Virus record (IMG/VR): IMGVR_UViG_3300039191_000362
Coordinates: 1-38,324 of that record
Source: a virus
Direction: 5' to 3' (one strand)
DNA: 38,324 nucleotides
Of the stretch, positions 30,668 through 38,040 are shown piece by piece; position 1 is the stretch's first letter; each line of letters starts with the position of its first letter. The notes under the pieces were generated by a model that searched no databases, was not told where the DNA came from, and worked only from the letters and a program-made list of their open reading frames with translations. The position numbers and the translations under genes are program-made.

Positions 30668-31296
30668 ATTATTTCAAATTTCTTTGCGCCTTCCTCCCAT
30701 ATGGTGTAGGGCTTTGTTTCTATTCCTCTTGCGTGGCGGCTGTCTGCCACTGCCACATATTGATTAACATATATCTTACAGTCACTATCATAGCGTATAG
30801 CCTCTGCTAGTGCTCCTGATGGTTCTTTTCCTTTGGCGTGTGATATCCAAATGAATAGATGATCGGGATAATCTGTTTTGAGTTTAAAATAATCTGCCTT
30901 TGACATGAAGGTGTATTGAGCAGAATCGATAAAGGTTATTTTGGCAGCACGCTTTCGCGAAAGCCTAACTCTTAACTCATCCATGCTCATAGGTTCTAGA
31001 ATCTTAAAGTATCCTTTGCGGCACTCCTGCATTCTGTTTGCTATTACGGCACTTTGCAAAGACTTTGAGAAACCTTCTTCATTTGATAGATATTCCACTT
31101 TAAAGTATCTAGAAAGCTCCTTTGCAAGTCTCAAAGCAAGGGATGTTTTTCCCTGTCCTGATTTCCCCCAAATTATCCAGCTACTCCCAAGAGAAGGCTC
31201 CCCTAAAAGGCTCTTAAACTCGTCTGATATAGGTATGTCAATGAACTTCTTTTTTGTTATCTCGTCAACTGAGATGGCTCTTTTAAGTCTAGCCAT
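30664..31296 (-). CDS. P-loop ATPase of the early region
   Basis: 210 residues. Walker A GKSGQGKT at about 44-51, in SSWIIWGKSGQGKTSLALRL. Walker B-like ITFIDSAQYT in the middle, then YPDHLFIWISHAKGKEPSGA. The RecA-like layout resembles Sak4-type single-strand annealing ATPases or an accessory transposition ATPase. It directly follows the MuB-like gene. The palindrome copy 5 is inside the gene (encodes RLSRKRA). Confidence 0.6.
   Translation of the reverse strand: MARLKRAISVDEITKKKFIDIPISDEFKSLLGEPSLGSSWIIWGKSGQGKTSLALRLAKELSRYFKVEYLSNEEGFSKSLQSAVIANRMQECRKGYFKILEPMSMDELRVRLSRKRAAKITFIDSAQYTFMSKADYFKLKTDYPDHLFIWISHAKGKEPSGALAEAIRYDSDCKIYVNQYVAVADSRHARGIETKPYTIWEEGAKKFEII
30951..30964. repeat. 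Iterated palindrome GCTTTCGCGAAAGC, copy 5
   Basis: Perfect 14-bp palindrome inside the P-loop ATPase gene. A sixth, degenerate copy (CGCTTTAGCAAAAGCG) is at 27681-27696. Confidence 0.9.
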
Positions 31297-31299
31297 TAC

Positions 31300-32169
31300 T
31301 TACTGCATGTTTAACTCCTGTTGTTGTGAAGCTTTCCTATTTATTTGCTGTCTTATCTCTACATCACGTTTTACGCGTCTAAGATCGTTTTCACAGTTAT
31401 TGAAGATAAAGTCTATTTGATCTTCGTCTGTGATGCCGTTTGCTTTGCATATGCCCGTAACATCTTTGAATGATATAGGATCTAGCTTTACGAACTTGCG
31501 ACCTATGCGGCTGTATATTTCGGCATAACCTATTTTATCACGATTCACAGATTTAAGGACCCGCTTCTCAAATGCCTTTACTCCAGATAAAACAAAACCG
31601 CAATGGCCATTGAGATCATTGTAGAAATCCATGAAGAGATCAACTTGGGGATCTTTAAGTTTATCAAATTGATCGATAATCACTATAGGACTTGCAAGGC
31701 CTTTCATGTGATTGATAAACTTTTCAATCAATTGCTCTGTAGTTCCCATTGCTTCTACTCCAGCGGTAGCTAGTAGTGTTCTCATGTAAGTTTTTTTGGT
31801 CCATGAGTTTTTGCACTCTACATAGATCACATTTGATCCCTGACGGTCGTAGGCCTTGAAAGCTTCTGATTTCCCGATACCCGGATTATCTGATATGGCT
31901 AAGGATATAGAATGTTCTTGGGCATGTAGTAGTAGGTTGTGTACGGTAGTGAAGTTTTGAGTCTCTACTGTTGTCCATGAAGGATCTATTCCTAAGGTTA
32001 CTTTAACACGGCTCCACATCTCATCAGAAATATTCTCGTGGTTACCGTTGATCATTTGGGAGATAGTTCCTGTTGACACTTGGCACATAAGAGCTAGTCT
32101 CTTTTGAGATTTGCGTCTACCCATGCGATTTAACTCGTTTGCGATCTTGTATTTTGCTTGTTGATTCAT
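31300..32169 (-). CDS. MuB-like transposition ATPase
   Basis: 289 residues. An N-terminal HTH (KRLALMCQVSTGTISQMING, about 23-42) is followed by an AAA+ ATPase with Walker A SDNPGIGKSEA (Gly97, Lys100, Ser101) and Walker B IVIIDQFDKL (Asp166). The HTH-plus-AAA+ layout is that of Mu B, which picks target DNA, activates the transposase and gives transposition immunity. It follows the transposase gene by 18 bases. Confidence 0.85.
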   Translation of the reverse strand: MNQQAKYKIANELNRMGRRKSQKRLALMCQVSTGTISQMINGNHENISDEMWSRVKVTLGIDPSWTTVETQNFTTVHNLLLHAQEHSISLAISDNPGIGKSEAFKAYDRQGSNVIYVECKNSWTKKTYMRTLLATAGVEAMGTTEQLIEKFINHMKGLASPIVIIDQFDKLKDPQVDLFMDFYNDLNGHCGFVLSGVKAFEKRVLKSVNRDKIGYAEIYSRIGRKFVKLDPISFKDVTGICKANGITDEDQIDFIFNNCENDLRRVKRDVEIRQQINRKASQQQELNMQ

Positions 32170-32187
32170 ATTAGTTGAGATTAAAAT

Positions 32188-34185
32188 TTACATTCTTAGC
32201 AGAAAACTGTCTGCCTCAGCTGCGGTACGTTGTTCTTTAGGAAGCTTGCCGCCAAACTTGTGCTCTAATTCTTGTTTATCGATTAAGCTCTCTGGTGTGA
32301 TGCCTGTACGGTTTTGTACTTTTCGAGTTTCATTCACCACTCGCTTCATTTCTACATCTCTTACTTTGCGCATCTTATTTGCGTGCTGGTGATCTTCTGT
32401 GGTCATGAGCACAGGTACTTGTTTTACTTTCTTTACCGGTTGAGCGTCTGCTATAAAGGTTTTATCTCCATTAGGTAACTGCATCAATAGTCTTACATAG
32501 CTGTCCAGCTGCTCAGGATCATATTGTACAAAGAATCGAGATTCTGTGTACTTATCTCTAAAGTCTAGATCTGGTAATCCTTCCTGATCGTATACCTCAA
32601 AGTGATATGGTGTGTTTCTTATGATAGGTTTGATACCATCTCGCTCGTAACGTCTAGGTTCTTTTGAAGTGATCCAAAACATGTCCATCATTTCAAACAT
32701 GTTGAGCGGCTCGCTTATGATCGCTTCACGGTTGTAGGTCTGTACTCTAGTTTGCTCAAATCGTGGATGCTTCATTGTATTCCACTTGTGCACTTCTAAT
32801 TTAAATATGCCAATCAACTGCTCTACAGATTGCAAACGGTGTTTGTTATCCATAATGAAGTCTATGTTCACCTTTGAGTTCAATGTCTTGCTCGATGCGA
32901 TACCTTGCTTGTCGGAGAACCATTTTTGATTCAATACTTGCATTTGGAATCTCTTAAATAGCTGTTCGGCTGGTGAGCCGTGTTCTCGTGCTCTGTGTTT
33001 GTAATGGGTACCGCCGTTTTTTGCGACCATTTGAGAGTAAAGGGTTTGCATGGTGTCTGTATTATGACCACCTTGACCATCATAATTTATTAAATAAGGG
33101 CGTGCTCCAGACTCTTGTGCTGCGGCCTTTAATGCTGTAAAGTGTTGTGTGTAGTTTTCATGCTCGGTACCTATATAGTAGCCTAGTATTTTCTCTGAAA
33201 AGACATCAAAAACAACGTCAATCTTAAGATCTGCACCCATACCAAGAGAGTTATCTTTGATATGCAACCAGTCAAGCTTAGTTCCATCAATCGCCCAATG
33301 GCAGTTAGGGAACAATTGGTCCTTATCCCTGGTAATCTTGTGACCGTAGACTCTTCTGTATTCTTCAGCTCCGTGGCGTGACAAATACCATCTTTTACGC
33401 TGTGTAGGTTGTTCTAGCCACATGCCTATAGCACGTTCTGTCAAAGATGGCCAGCTGCGTTCTTCTCTGATTTGCATATACTCTGTATGCACCATTGGAA
33501 TGTAAGGCTTGTTAGGTAGGCAGTAATTTGCCAGCAGCCAGTCTGCAATTGCTCCTTTGATCTTTACACTATTAGATTCATTTCCCAAATTGGAGTGAAT
33601 GAGAGATGCATAACCGTCAACTTGGTACTTCTTGAACTTGCGATCCATGGATCTATAGTTACTAGGAAGATGGTGTGGATAACGTGGCGACTTACCATCG
33701 TGATTCTTAATGGTTGATATATCTGTTATCACGTCAACGATGTGTGCCTTTGCATCTGTTACTTTTATTGATGCGCCTAAGCGTTTTTTTGTTTGTATTT
33801 TATTACAAAGCTTTGCGTATAGGTTTAGAATTTGCGCCTCAGCATAATATTGCTGTATTTTGCTTTGAGGTATTCCTGTATTGTTATCAAACTTGAAGTT
33901 TTCAAAGAATAGGGCGGCCTCAGTGTCTGGTTCGATTTGATTCTCAAACTCTTGTACTGAGTCCCTGTTATAAGGATCACCGTAAGCCTTTTTAATGATC
34001 TTCTTTATATCACTAGGAATGGATTGCCAGTCGATAAGACCGCACCTTCCATTACCTGCATTACGTAACCGACTTAACTTATTGCGCTGTACCCATTTCT
34101 GAAATACGTCAATTTTCAATATGTTGAGATGCTCATAGAACACGCTTTGATCAACACACATTGTATTTTGGTATGGGTGGTACAT
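32188..34185 (-). CDS. MuA-like DDE transposase
   Basis: 665 residues, as long as Mu A (663). N-terminal part is DNA binding (helical, with a winged-helix look around VFQKWVQRNKLSRLRNAGNG). Catalytic core: Asp300 in NCHWAIDGTKLDWLH, Asp369 in LINYDGQGGHN, Glu407 in EHGSPAEQLFKRF, giving a DD38E arrangement. The C-terminal 150 residues are charged and should contact the MuB-like ATPase. It acts on the 18-bp repeats at both prophage ends to integrate and to replicate the phage. Confidence 0.9.
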   Translation of the reverse strand: MYHPYQNTMCVDQSVFYEHLNILKIDVFQKWVQRNKLSRLRNAGNGRCGLIDWQSIPSDIKKIIKKAYGDPYNRDSVQEFENQIEPDTEAALFFENFKFDNNTGIPQSKIQQYYAEAQILNLYAKLCNKIQTKKRLGASIKVTDAKAHIVDVITDISTIKNHDGKSPRYPHHLPSNYRSMDRKFKKYQVDGYASLIHSNLGNESNSVKIKGAIADWLLANYCLPNKPYIPMVHTEYMQIREERSWPSLTERAIGMWLEQPTQRKRWYLSRHGAEEYRRVYGHKITRDKDQLFPNCHWAIDGTKLDWLHIKDNSLGMGADLKIDVVFDVFSEKILGYYIGTEHENYTQHFTALKAAAQESGARPYLINYDGQGGHNTDTMQTLYSQMVAKNGGTHYKHRAREHGSPAEQLFKRFQMQVLNQKWFSDKQGIASSKTLNSKVNIDFIMDNKHRLQSVEQLIGIFKLEVHKWNTMKHPRFEQTRVQTYNREAIISEPLNMFEMMDMFWITSKEPRRYERDGIKPIIRNTPYHFEVYDQEGLPDLDFRDKYTESRFFVQYDPEQLDSYVRLLMQLPNGDKTFIADAQPVKKVKQVPVLMTTEDHQHANKMRKVRDVEMKRVVNETRKVQNRTGITPESLIDKQELEHKFGGKLPKEQRTAAEADSFLLRM

Positions 34186-34431
34186 TTAGTTAGTATTTAG
34201 GTTTTCAATTCTATCCTGAAGATCTTGTGCTTTCTTTTCCATCAAAGCATTAAAAGCAGCTTCTACGTCGCCGTTTAATGTTCCTTCGTTGAACCATCTC
34301 CAAACTGTACTTAAACTAGTTCGCGATAAATCTTTGATCCTATTCAAATCACCATGTCCCAACTTCTTTTTGAGTTCCTTGCGATTAGGCTCTTGAACAA
34401 CCGTTGTATTATTTGTTGGTTTAGTTTCCAT
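34186..34431 (-). CDS. Ner-like small HTH regulator
   Basis: 81 residues from the ATG at 34431. I prefer this start over the one at 34491, because the promoter and operators lie between 34460 and 34504. The segment KKLGHGDLNRIKDLSRTSLS, then TVWRWFNEGTLNGDVEAAF is an HTH with a short following helix. First gene of the early operon, where Mu has ner. It is expected to control repressor and early promoters during lytic growth. Confidence 0.6.
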   Translation of the reverse strand: METKPTNNTTVVQEPNRKELKKKLGHGDLNRIKDLSRTSLSTVWRWFNEGTLNGDVEAAFNALMEKKAQDLQDRIENLNTN

Positions 34432-34459
34432 ATATTTGAAAAGTTGTGAATTGTTTTGA

Positions 34460-34492
34460 CAAATATATAACAACTGTTTAATTAAATCCAAA
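34460..34492 (-). promoter_or_regulatory. Early leftward promoter (Bacteroidetes type)
   Basis: On the minus strand TTTG (34492-34489) and TATATTTG (34467-34460) are separated by 21 bases, matching the Bacteroidetes consensus TTTG-N19-21-TAnnTTTG. Start point would be about 34453. It is overlapped by operators O1 and O2, so the repressor would exclude RNA polymerase. Confidence 0.65.
34465..34482. promoter_or_regulatory. Repressor operator O1
   Basis: ATATAACA-AC-TGTTTAAT; matches the consensus of the perfect dyad at 34664-34681 (ATTAAACA-AC-TGTTTAAT) in 16 of 18 positions. Covers the -7 element of the early promoter. Confidence 0.6.
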
Positions 34493-34504
34493 CAACTGTT
34501 TAAT
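34487..34504. promoter_or_regulatory. Repressor operator O2
   Basis: TCCAAACA-AC-TGTTTAAT, with the right arm intact, placed exactly 22 bp from O1 so that two dimers face the same side of DNA. Covers the -33 element. Confidence 0.6.
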
Positions 34505-34513
34505 TATTTTTTT

Positions 34514-35305
34514 ATGGATACTATAGGAGAGCGTATAAAGTCAGTGCTGGTAAGGCATTCAGTAACGCAAAAAAAATTTGCTGAAGACCTAGGAATTACA
34601 GAAGTAGCGGTAAGCAATTACATGAATAAAGATCGTGTACCCAATACTGAGGTTTTGATAAAAATTAAACAACTGTTTAATGATGTGGATCTTAATTGGC
34701 TATTAATTGGAGTAGAAACGTTAAAAGAATCACAAATTTTAAATAATATTTTTCGAGAACCTGATTTAATCTATAATAATGGGCTGCCTAAAGTTATATC
34801 TACAGACCATCAGGGAGAAGAAAATATATTATTGGTACCACATTATGCGCAAGCTGGTTACTTAGATGGATATGGCGATCCTGAGTTTTTGGAAAGCTTA
34901 CCAAGTTATAGATTACCTAAGATTGATAATGGTACTTTCAGGATTTTTGAGGTTAAAGGACACTCTATGATTCCAACGCTACATGATGGATCACTTGCGG
35001 TAGGTGAATGGTGTGAAAATTTAGAAGACATTAAAGATGACCAGATATATATTATAGTCACAAAAGTTGACGGTATAGTTATCAAGCGTGTGCTTAATAG
35101 AGTCAATAAATACAATAACTTATATTTAAAATCAGATAACCGGTCAGAGTATCCAGCTTACACCATCACTCCTGATCAAGTTCTTGAAATATGGAAATTA
35201 AAGACCGCTTTTATATATAACTTCACTAATCCTGCGGACATGTACGATCGTTTAACAGATCTGGAGGCAGAAATGATGCAGATTAAACAATCACTAAACA
35301 AATAG
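34514..35305 (+). CDS. CI/LexA-type prophage repressor (XRE HTH plus S24 peptidase)
   Basis: 263 residues. N-terminal XRE HTH (VTQKKFAEDLGITEVAVSNY, about 17-36). C-terminal S24 domain with Ser151 in VKGHSMIPTLHDGSL and Lys191 in DGIVIKRVLNR as the autoproteolysis dyad, and an Ala114-Gly115 cleavage pair in HYAQAGYLDG. These features imply RecA-stimulated self-cleavage, unlike the classical Mu repressor; so the prophage should be SOS-inducible. It is divergent from the early operon. A perfect operator dyad is within its own coding part. Confidence 0.9.
   Translation: MDTIGERIKSVLVRHSVTQKKFAEDLGITEVAVSNYMNKDRVPNTEVLIKIKQLFNDVDLNWLLIGVETLKESQILNNIFREPDLIYNNGLPKVISTDHQGEENILLVPHYAQAGYLDGYGDPEFLESLPSYRLPKIDNGTFRIFEVKGHSMIPTLHDGSLAVGEWCENLEDIKDDQIYIIVTKVDGIVIKRVLNRVNKYNNLYLKSDNRSEYPAYTITPDQVLEIWKLKTAFIYNFTNPADMYDRLTDLEAEMMQIKQSLNK
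34664..34681. promoter_or_regulatory. Operator O3 inside the repressor gene
   Basis: ATTAAACA-AC-TGTTTAAT, a perfect 8-bp dyad and the best copy of the operator, located in codons 50-56 of the repressor gene (KIKQLFND). It may give autoregulation by road-block or DNA looping with O1/O2. Confidence 0.6.
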
Positions 35306-35347
35306 TCCCGGTATTCTTACGCGTTAATTACTTTTTTTTAGTGTAAA

Positions 35348-35364
35348 TCACTGTAATACAGTGA
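35348..35364. promoter_or_regulatory. 17-bp palindromic site
   Basis: TCACTGTAATACAGTGA: perfect 8-bp arms around a single A. Too short and lacking T-run to be a terminator, so a protein-binding site is likely. It does not resemble the repressor operator. Confidence 0.5.
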
Positions 35365-35487
35365 GTAAAATGTTTTTTAAAATTAAATATCGGTACATTA
35401 ACCCCCATTTATATATTGATTTCATAGTCTTTTTAACATTTATTAGAACCCTTTAGGACTATTATACGGTTGTTTTAAACACTGTTT

Positions 35488-35523
35488 TGTCCATCCTACT
35501 GTCCATCCTACTGTCCATCCTAC
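35488..35523. repeat. Three tandem copies of TGTCCATCCTAC
   Basis: Three exact 12-bp direct repeats with no gap, about 280 bp inside the repressor end. No coding frame uses them. Could be a binding array or a recent slippage product. Confidence 0.85.
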
Positions 35524-35676
35524 TAAATTGAACCAAAATTGAGAAGTGTTTGAAAGCACTTTAAACTTAGTTCAATGAACCTTTGAATCGACTGTTATCA
35601 CTACTATATACTTAATGAACCAGAAGAACTATTGTAATTGATCTTAAACGCACCTACATTGCACAAAAACTTACTT

Positions 35677-35694
35677 TAATGTACAATTCTGTTT
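35677..35694 (-). repeat. Terminal repeat L2
   Basis: On the minus strand AAACAGAATTGTACATTA, three mismatches from the 18-bp consensus. Lies 103 bp inside L1, as Mu L2 lies about 105 bp inside L1. Confidence 0.7.
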
Positions 35695-35720
35695 TTATAG
35701 CATAGACATTACAAAGCATA

Positions 35721-35740
35721 AAAAAACGCCCGTAGGCGTT
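35721..35740 (-). terminator. Intrinsic terminator between L1 and L2
   Basis: AACGCC-CGTA-GGCGTT hairpin (35725-35740) with a U6 run on the minus strand. It would stop transcription entering from the leftward host methyltransferase gene, which would keep read-through out of the prophage. Confidence 0.75.
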
Positions 35741-35779
35741 GTATTTTATAGAAAATTGTTTTTTTCTTAGATTTCTTTT

Positions 35780-35797
35780 TTGTGTACTATTCTATTT
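35780..35797 (-). repeat. Terminal repeat L1
   Basis: On the minus strand AAATAGAATAGTACACAA, one mismatch from the copies at 380-397 and 402-419. Outermost copy at the repressor end; about six bases separate it from the proposed end. Confidence 0.8.
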
Positions 35798-35895
35798 ACC
35801 CCTTATATGTTAAAAGAAAAAATAAATATTTTATGTTTTGAACTTACACTTTTAATAATCAGTATATATTAAAATAATCTAACAAATGATTCCGA

Positions 35896-36378
35896 TTATA
35901 CTGCTTTCCCATCCAGATAAATACTGGTTCCTTTTACGCTTCTATCATACATGATGATGCTGCCCGCAACAGCTACGTTAAGGCTCTTAGGAGTATGGAA
36001 TTTAATAATATGTTGCGATTTTGCTAGCGCCTCATTAGTGAGTCCATGATCTTCTGCACCTAGTAAATAGACGCAATTACGTGGGTGCTTAAACTCTTCT
36101 AGCGGCATTGCAGTATCAGTTAATTCGATACCTACGATCATAGCGCCTTTAGGTAAATGAGTGTAAAAATCATCAAAGCTTTTGTAGTGAAAATATGGAA
36201 TAGCACCTACTGCATTATGGGTGTCGCAGGCTTGTTTTGCATAGCGCTTCCCAATCGTAAAGATAAAATTAGCTCCTAGATTTTGAGCTGTACGCCATAA
36301 AACGCCTAGATTTTCTGGAGTCTTGCCATTCATAATTCCAATACCGTAATATCCTTGCTCGAGATTATCTATTTTCAT
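35896..36378 (-). CDS. TrmH/SpoU-family RNA methyltransferase (host)
   Basis: 160 residues. SPOUT motifs: NGKTPENLGVLWRTAQNLGA (motif 1, Asn-Arg), NCVYLLGAEDHGLTNEAL (motif 2), and LNVAVAGSIIMYDR (motif 3, the knot). Such enzymes methylate ribose 2'-OH in tRNA or rRNA with S-adenosylmethionine. The exact target is unknown. Divergent from the kinase gene. Confidence 0.85.
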   Translation of the reverse strand: MKIDNLEQGYYGIGIMNGKTPENLGVLWRTAQNLGANFIFTIGKRYAKQACDTHNAVGAIPYFHYKSFDDFYTHLPKGAMIVGIELTDTAMPLEEFKHPRNCVYLLGAEDHGLTNEALAKSQHIIKFHTPKSLNVAVAGSIIMYDRSVKGTSIYLDGKAV

Positions 36379-36585
36379 ATGGCAAAGTTATTGATTTACC
36401 TTCAGACTCCATAGCCAGTTTTTATAGTCTGATAGTAGGAATTCGGGACTGCTTTTATTTTTTTTAGAGTAACTAGGAGGTGATGTTGAGCTCGATTTGA
36501 TGCAAAATCAGAATAATTTAGCAAAGGAATCTTTAAACCACCGCTTGAAGTTACAAGTGGCTTAATTATTGTTATTTTTACTTTA

Positions 36586-38040
36586 ATGAGATTGTATACA
36601 AATAGCCTTAGAAATCGCATCTTTTTTTCCATGATGGTGCTCACCATTATTGCGAGTGTCCTGATTGCCGGAATGTCCATCTATCAATTTCAAGAACAAG
36701 CCAAAGATTATCATGAAAAAAGACTGTTTCGTAAAGAACAGGCGATTAAAGAAAATATATCCTACGTCATTGAAAAAACAGATTTTGAGGTCACCACAGA
36801 CAACCTTAAAAATATTTTCAAAGATGAAATTTATGGATTAAGTGCCGTCCATGAGATGCCCATTTATATGCATGACCTTCAAGGACGTCTCAGAAAAAGT
36901 TCTAAAGCACAATTTGTAAGCGATAGCCTACACATTCAGATCTCTAACCGTATTTTAAAAAAATTAAGAGATTCTGAAGATGGCCGTTATGTAGAGAAGT
37001 TTGAAACGGATGGGCAAAGTTATCGATCCAGTTATTCCTATCTAACAGATAATCAATTTAAAAACATAGCCATTCTCAATCTTCCTTATATTGAGAACGA
37101 CGACTTTATGAGCTATGAACTTGAGGAGTTTTTAAAAAGACTCGGCTTAGTTTATGCCTTGATGTTTTTCATTTCGATTGTACTCGGTTATTTCTTAGCA
37201 AGGTATATTACCAGATCTATTAGAAGTATATCTGATAATTTAAAACAGCTGGATATATCAAAACGCAATCGCAAATTAGAAATAGATCATAAAGGGACAG
37301 AAGAAATTAATACGCTCGTCGAGTCCTATAATAAAATGGTAGATGAGCTAGAAGAGAGCGCGGTAAAACTCGCTACCAGTGAAAGGGAACAAGCATGGAG
37401 AGAAATGGCAAAACAAGTGGCACACGAGATTAAAAATCCGCTCACGCCCATGAGACTTACCGTTCAAAGCTTTCAAAGAAGATTTGATCCAACTGACCCG
37501 GAGTCCAAAGAAAAACTTAATGAATACTCCAACTCTTTAATCGAGCAAATCGATGTAATGAGCAATATAGCAAGCGCTTTTTCTACCTATGCGACTATGC
37601 CTGCACAAAAAAATGAGGAAACTGATGTGTGTATGGTTACTCAGTTGGCACTGGATATTTTTAATGAGTCTAATATTTATTACACAGAAGATGCCGATTC
37701 CTTGAAAGCGGTATTTGATAGAACCCAGTTGATACGTGTGGTGACTAACTTGGTTAAAAATGCGATCCAGGCCAGTCATCCAGATCGTGAAAATAAAATT
37801 GTAGTTTCTGTTAAACATGATGAGAAGAAGATTTATCTCACCGTATCAGATAAAGGAACTGGTGTGCTTGCAGATCATGAAAAGAAAATATTTGAACCTA
37901 AGTTCACTACAAAAAACAGCGGTATGGGATTAGGTCTTGCCATGGTGAAACAAATCGTAGAAAATTTTAAGGGTACCATTCATATGAAAACTAGTTACGG
38001 AGAAGGAACAATATTTACTGTTACTTTACCTAGAACCTAG
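36586..38040 (+). CDS. Sensor histidine kinase, NtrY-like (host)
   Basis: 484 residues. Membrane helices at about 11-31 and 184-206 enclose a periplasmic sensor region. HAMP-like segment at 207-258. Dimerisation box with His280 in VAHEIKNPLTPMRLT. ATP-binding domain with TNLVKNAIQAS (N box), VSDKGTGV (G1) and FTTKNSGMGLGLAM (F/G2). The HEIKNPLTP box and HAMP are typical for NtrY-type kinases. No response regulator gene is in the window. Ends with a four-base overlap with the convergent gene. Confidence 0.9.
   Translation: MRLYTNSLRNRIFFSMMVLTIIASVLIAGMSIYQFQEQAKDYHEKRLFRKEQAIKENISYVIEKTDFEVTTDNLKNIFKDEIYGLSAVHEMPIYMHDLQGRLRKSSKAQFVSDSLHIQISNRILKKLRDSEDGRYVEKFETDGQSYRSSYSYLTDNQFKNIAILNLPYIENDDFMSYELEEFLKRLGLVYALMFFISIVLGYFLARYITRSIRSISDNLKQLDISKRNRKLEIDHKGTEEINTLVESYNKMVDELEESAVKLATSEREQAWREMAKQVAHEIKNPLTPMRLTVQSFQRRFDPTDPESKEKLNEYSNSLIEQIDVMSNIASAFSTYATMPAQKNEETDVCMVTQLALDIFNESNIYYTEDADSLKAVFDRTQLIRVVTNLVKNAIQASHPDRENKIVVSVKHDEKKIYLTVSDKGTGVLADHEKKIFEPKFTTKNSGMGLGLAMVKQIVENFKGTIHMKTSYGEGTIFTVTLPRT

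Larger units (their letters stand above)
35306..35676. other. Non-coding repressor-end region
   Basis: No gene is visible between the repressor and the first terminal repeat. The segment contains the dyad TCACTGTAATACAGTGA (35348-35364), three tandem 12-bp repeats (35488-35523) and a nested hairpin at 35527-35576 (ATTGAAC/GTTCAAT outside, AAGTG/CACTT inside). Comparable to the L-end region of Mu that lies outside the repressor. Confidence 0.6.
374..35803 (-). mobile_element. Mu-like transposable prophage (about 35.4 kb)
   Basis: The element carries MuA-like DDE transposase, MuB-like ATPase, repressor, GemA-like protein, Mu-type head genes (gp36-like, portal, MuF, gpG) and a contractile tail. 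Its outer limits are set by 18-bp repeats in inverted orientation at both ends, each lying about 6 bases inside the proposed ends. The early (repressor) end is at the right, so the element is reversed relative to the Mu map. A TATA tetramer abuts both proposed ends (370-373 and 35804-35807), but Mu-type elements usually make 5-bp duplications and no perfect one is visible, so the exact ends are uncertain by several bases. All structural and transposition modules look intact; only the antirepressor-like gene looks damaged. Confidence 0.9.

Noticed and set aside
36402-36680. 92-codon minus frame overlapping the kinase start
   Set aside because: It runs antisense through the kinase start and the intergenic region, has no recognisable motif and would conflict with the strongly supported kinase gene.
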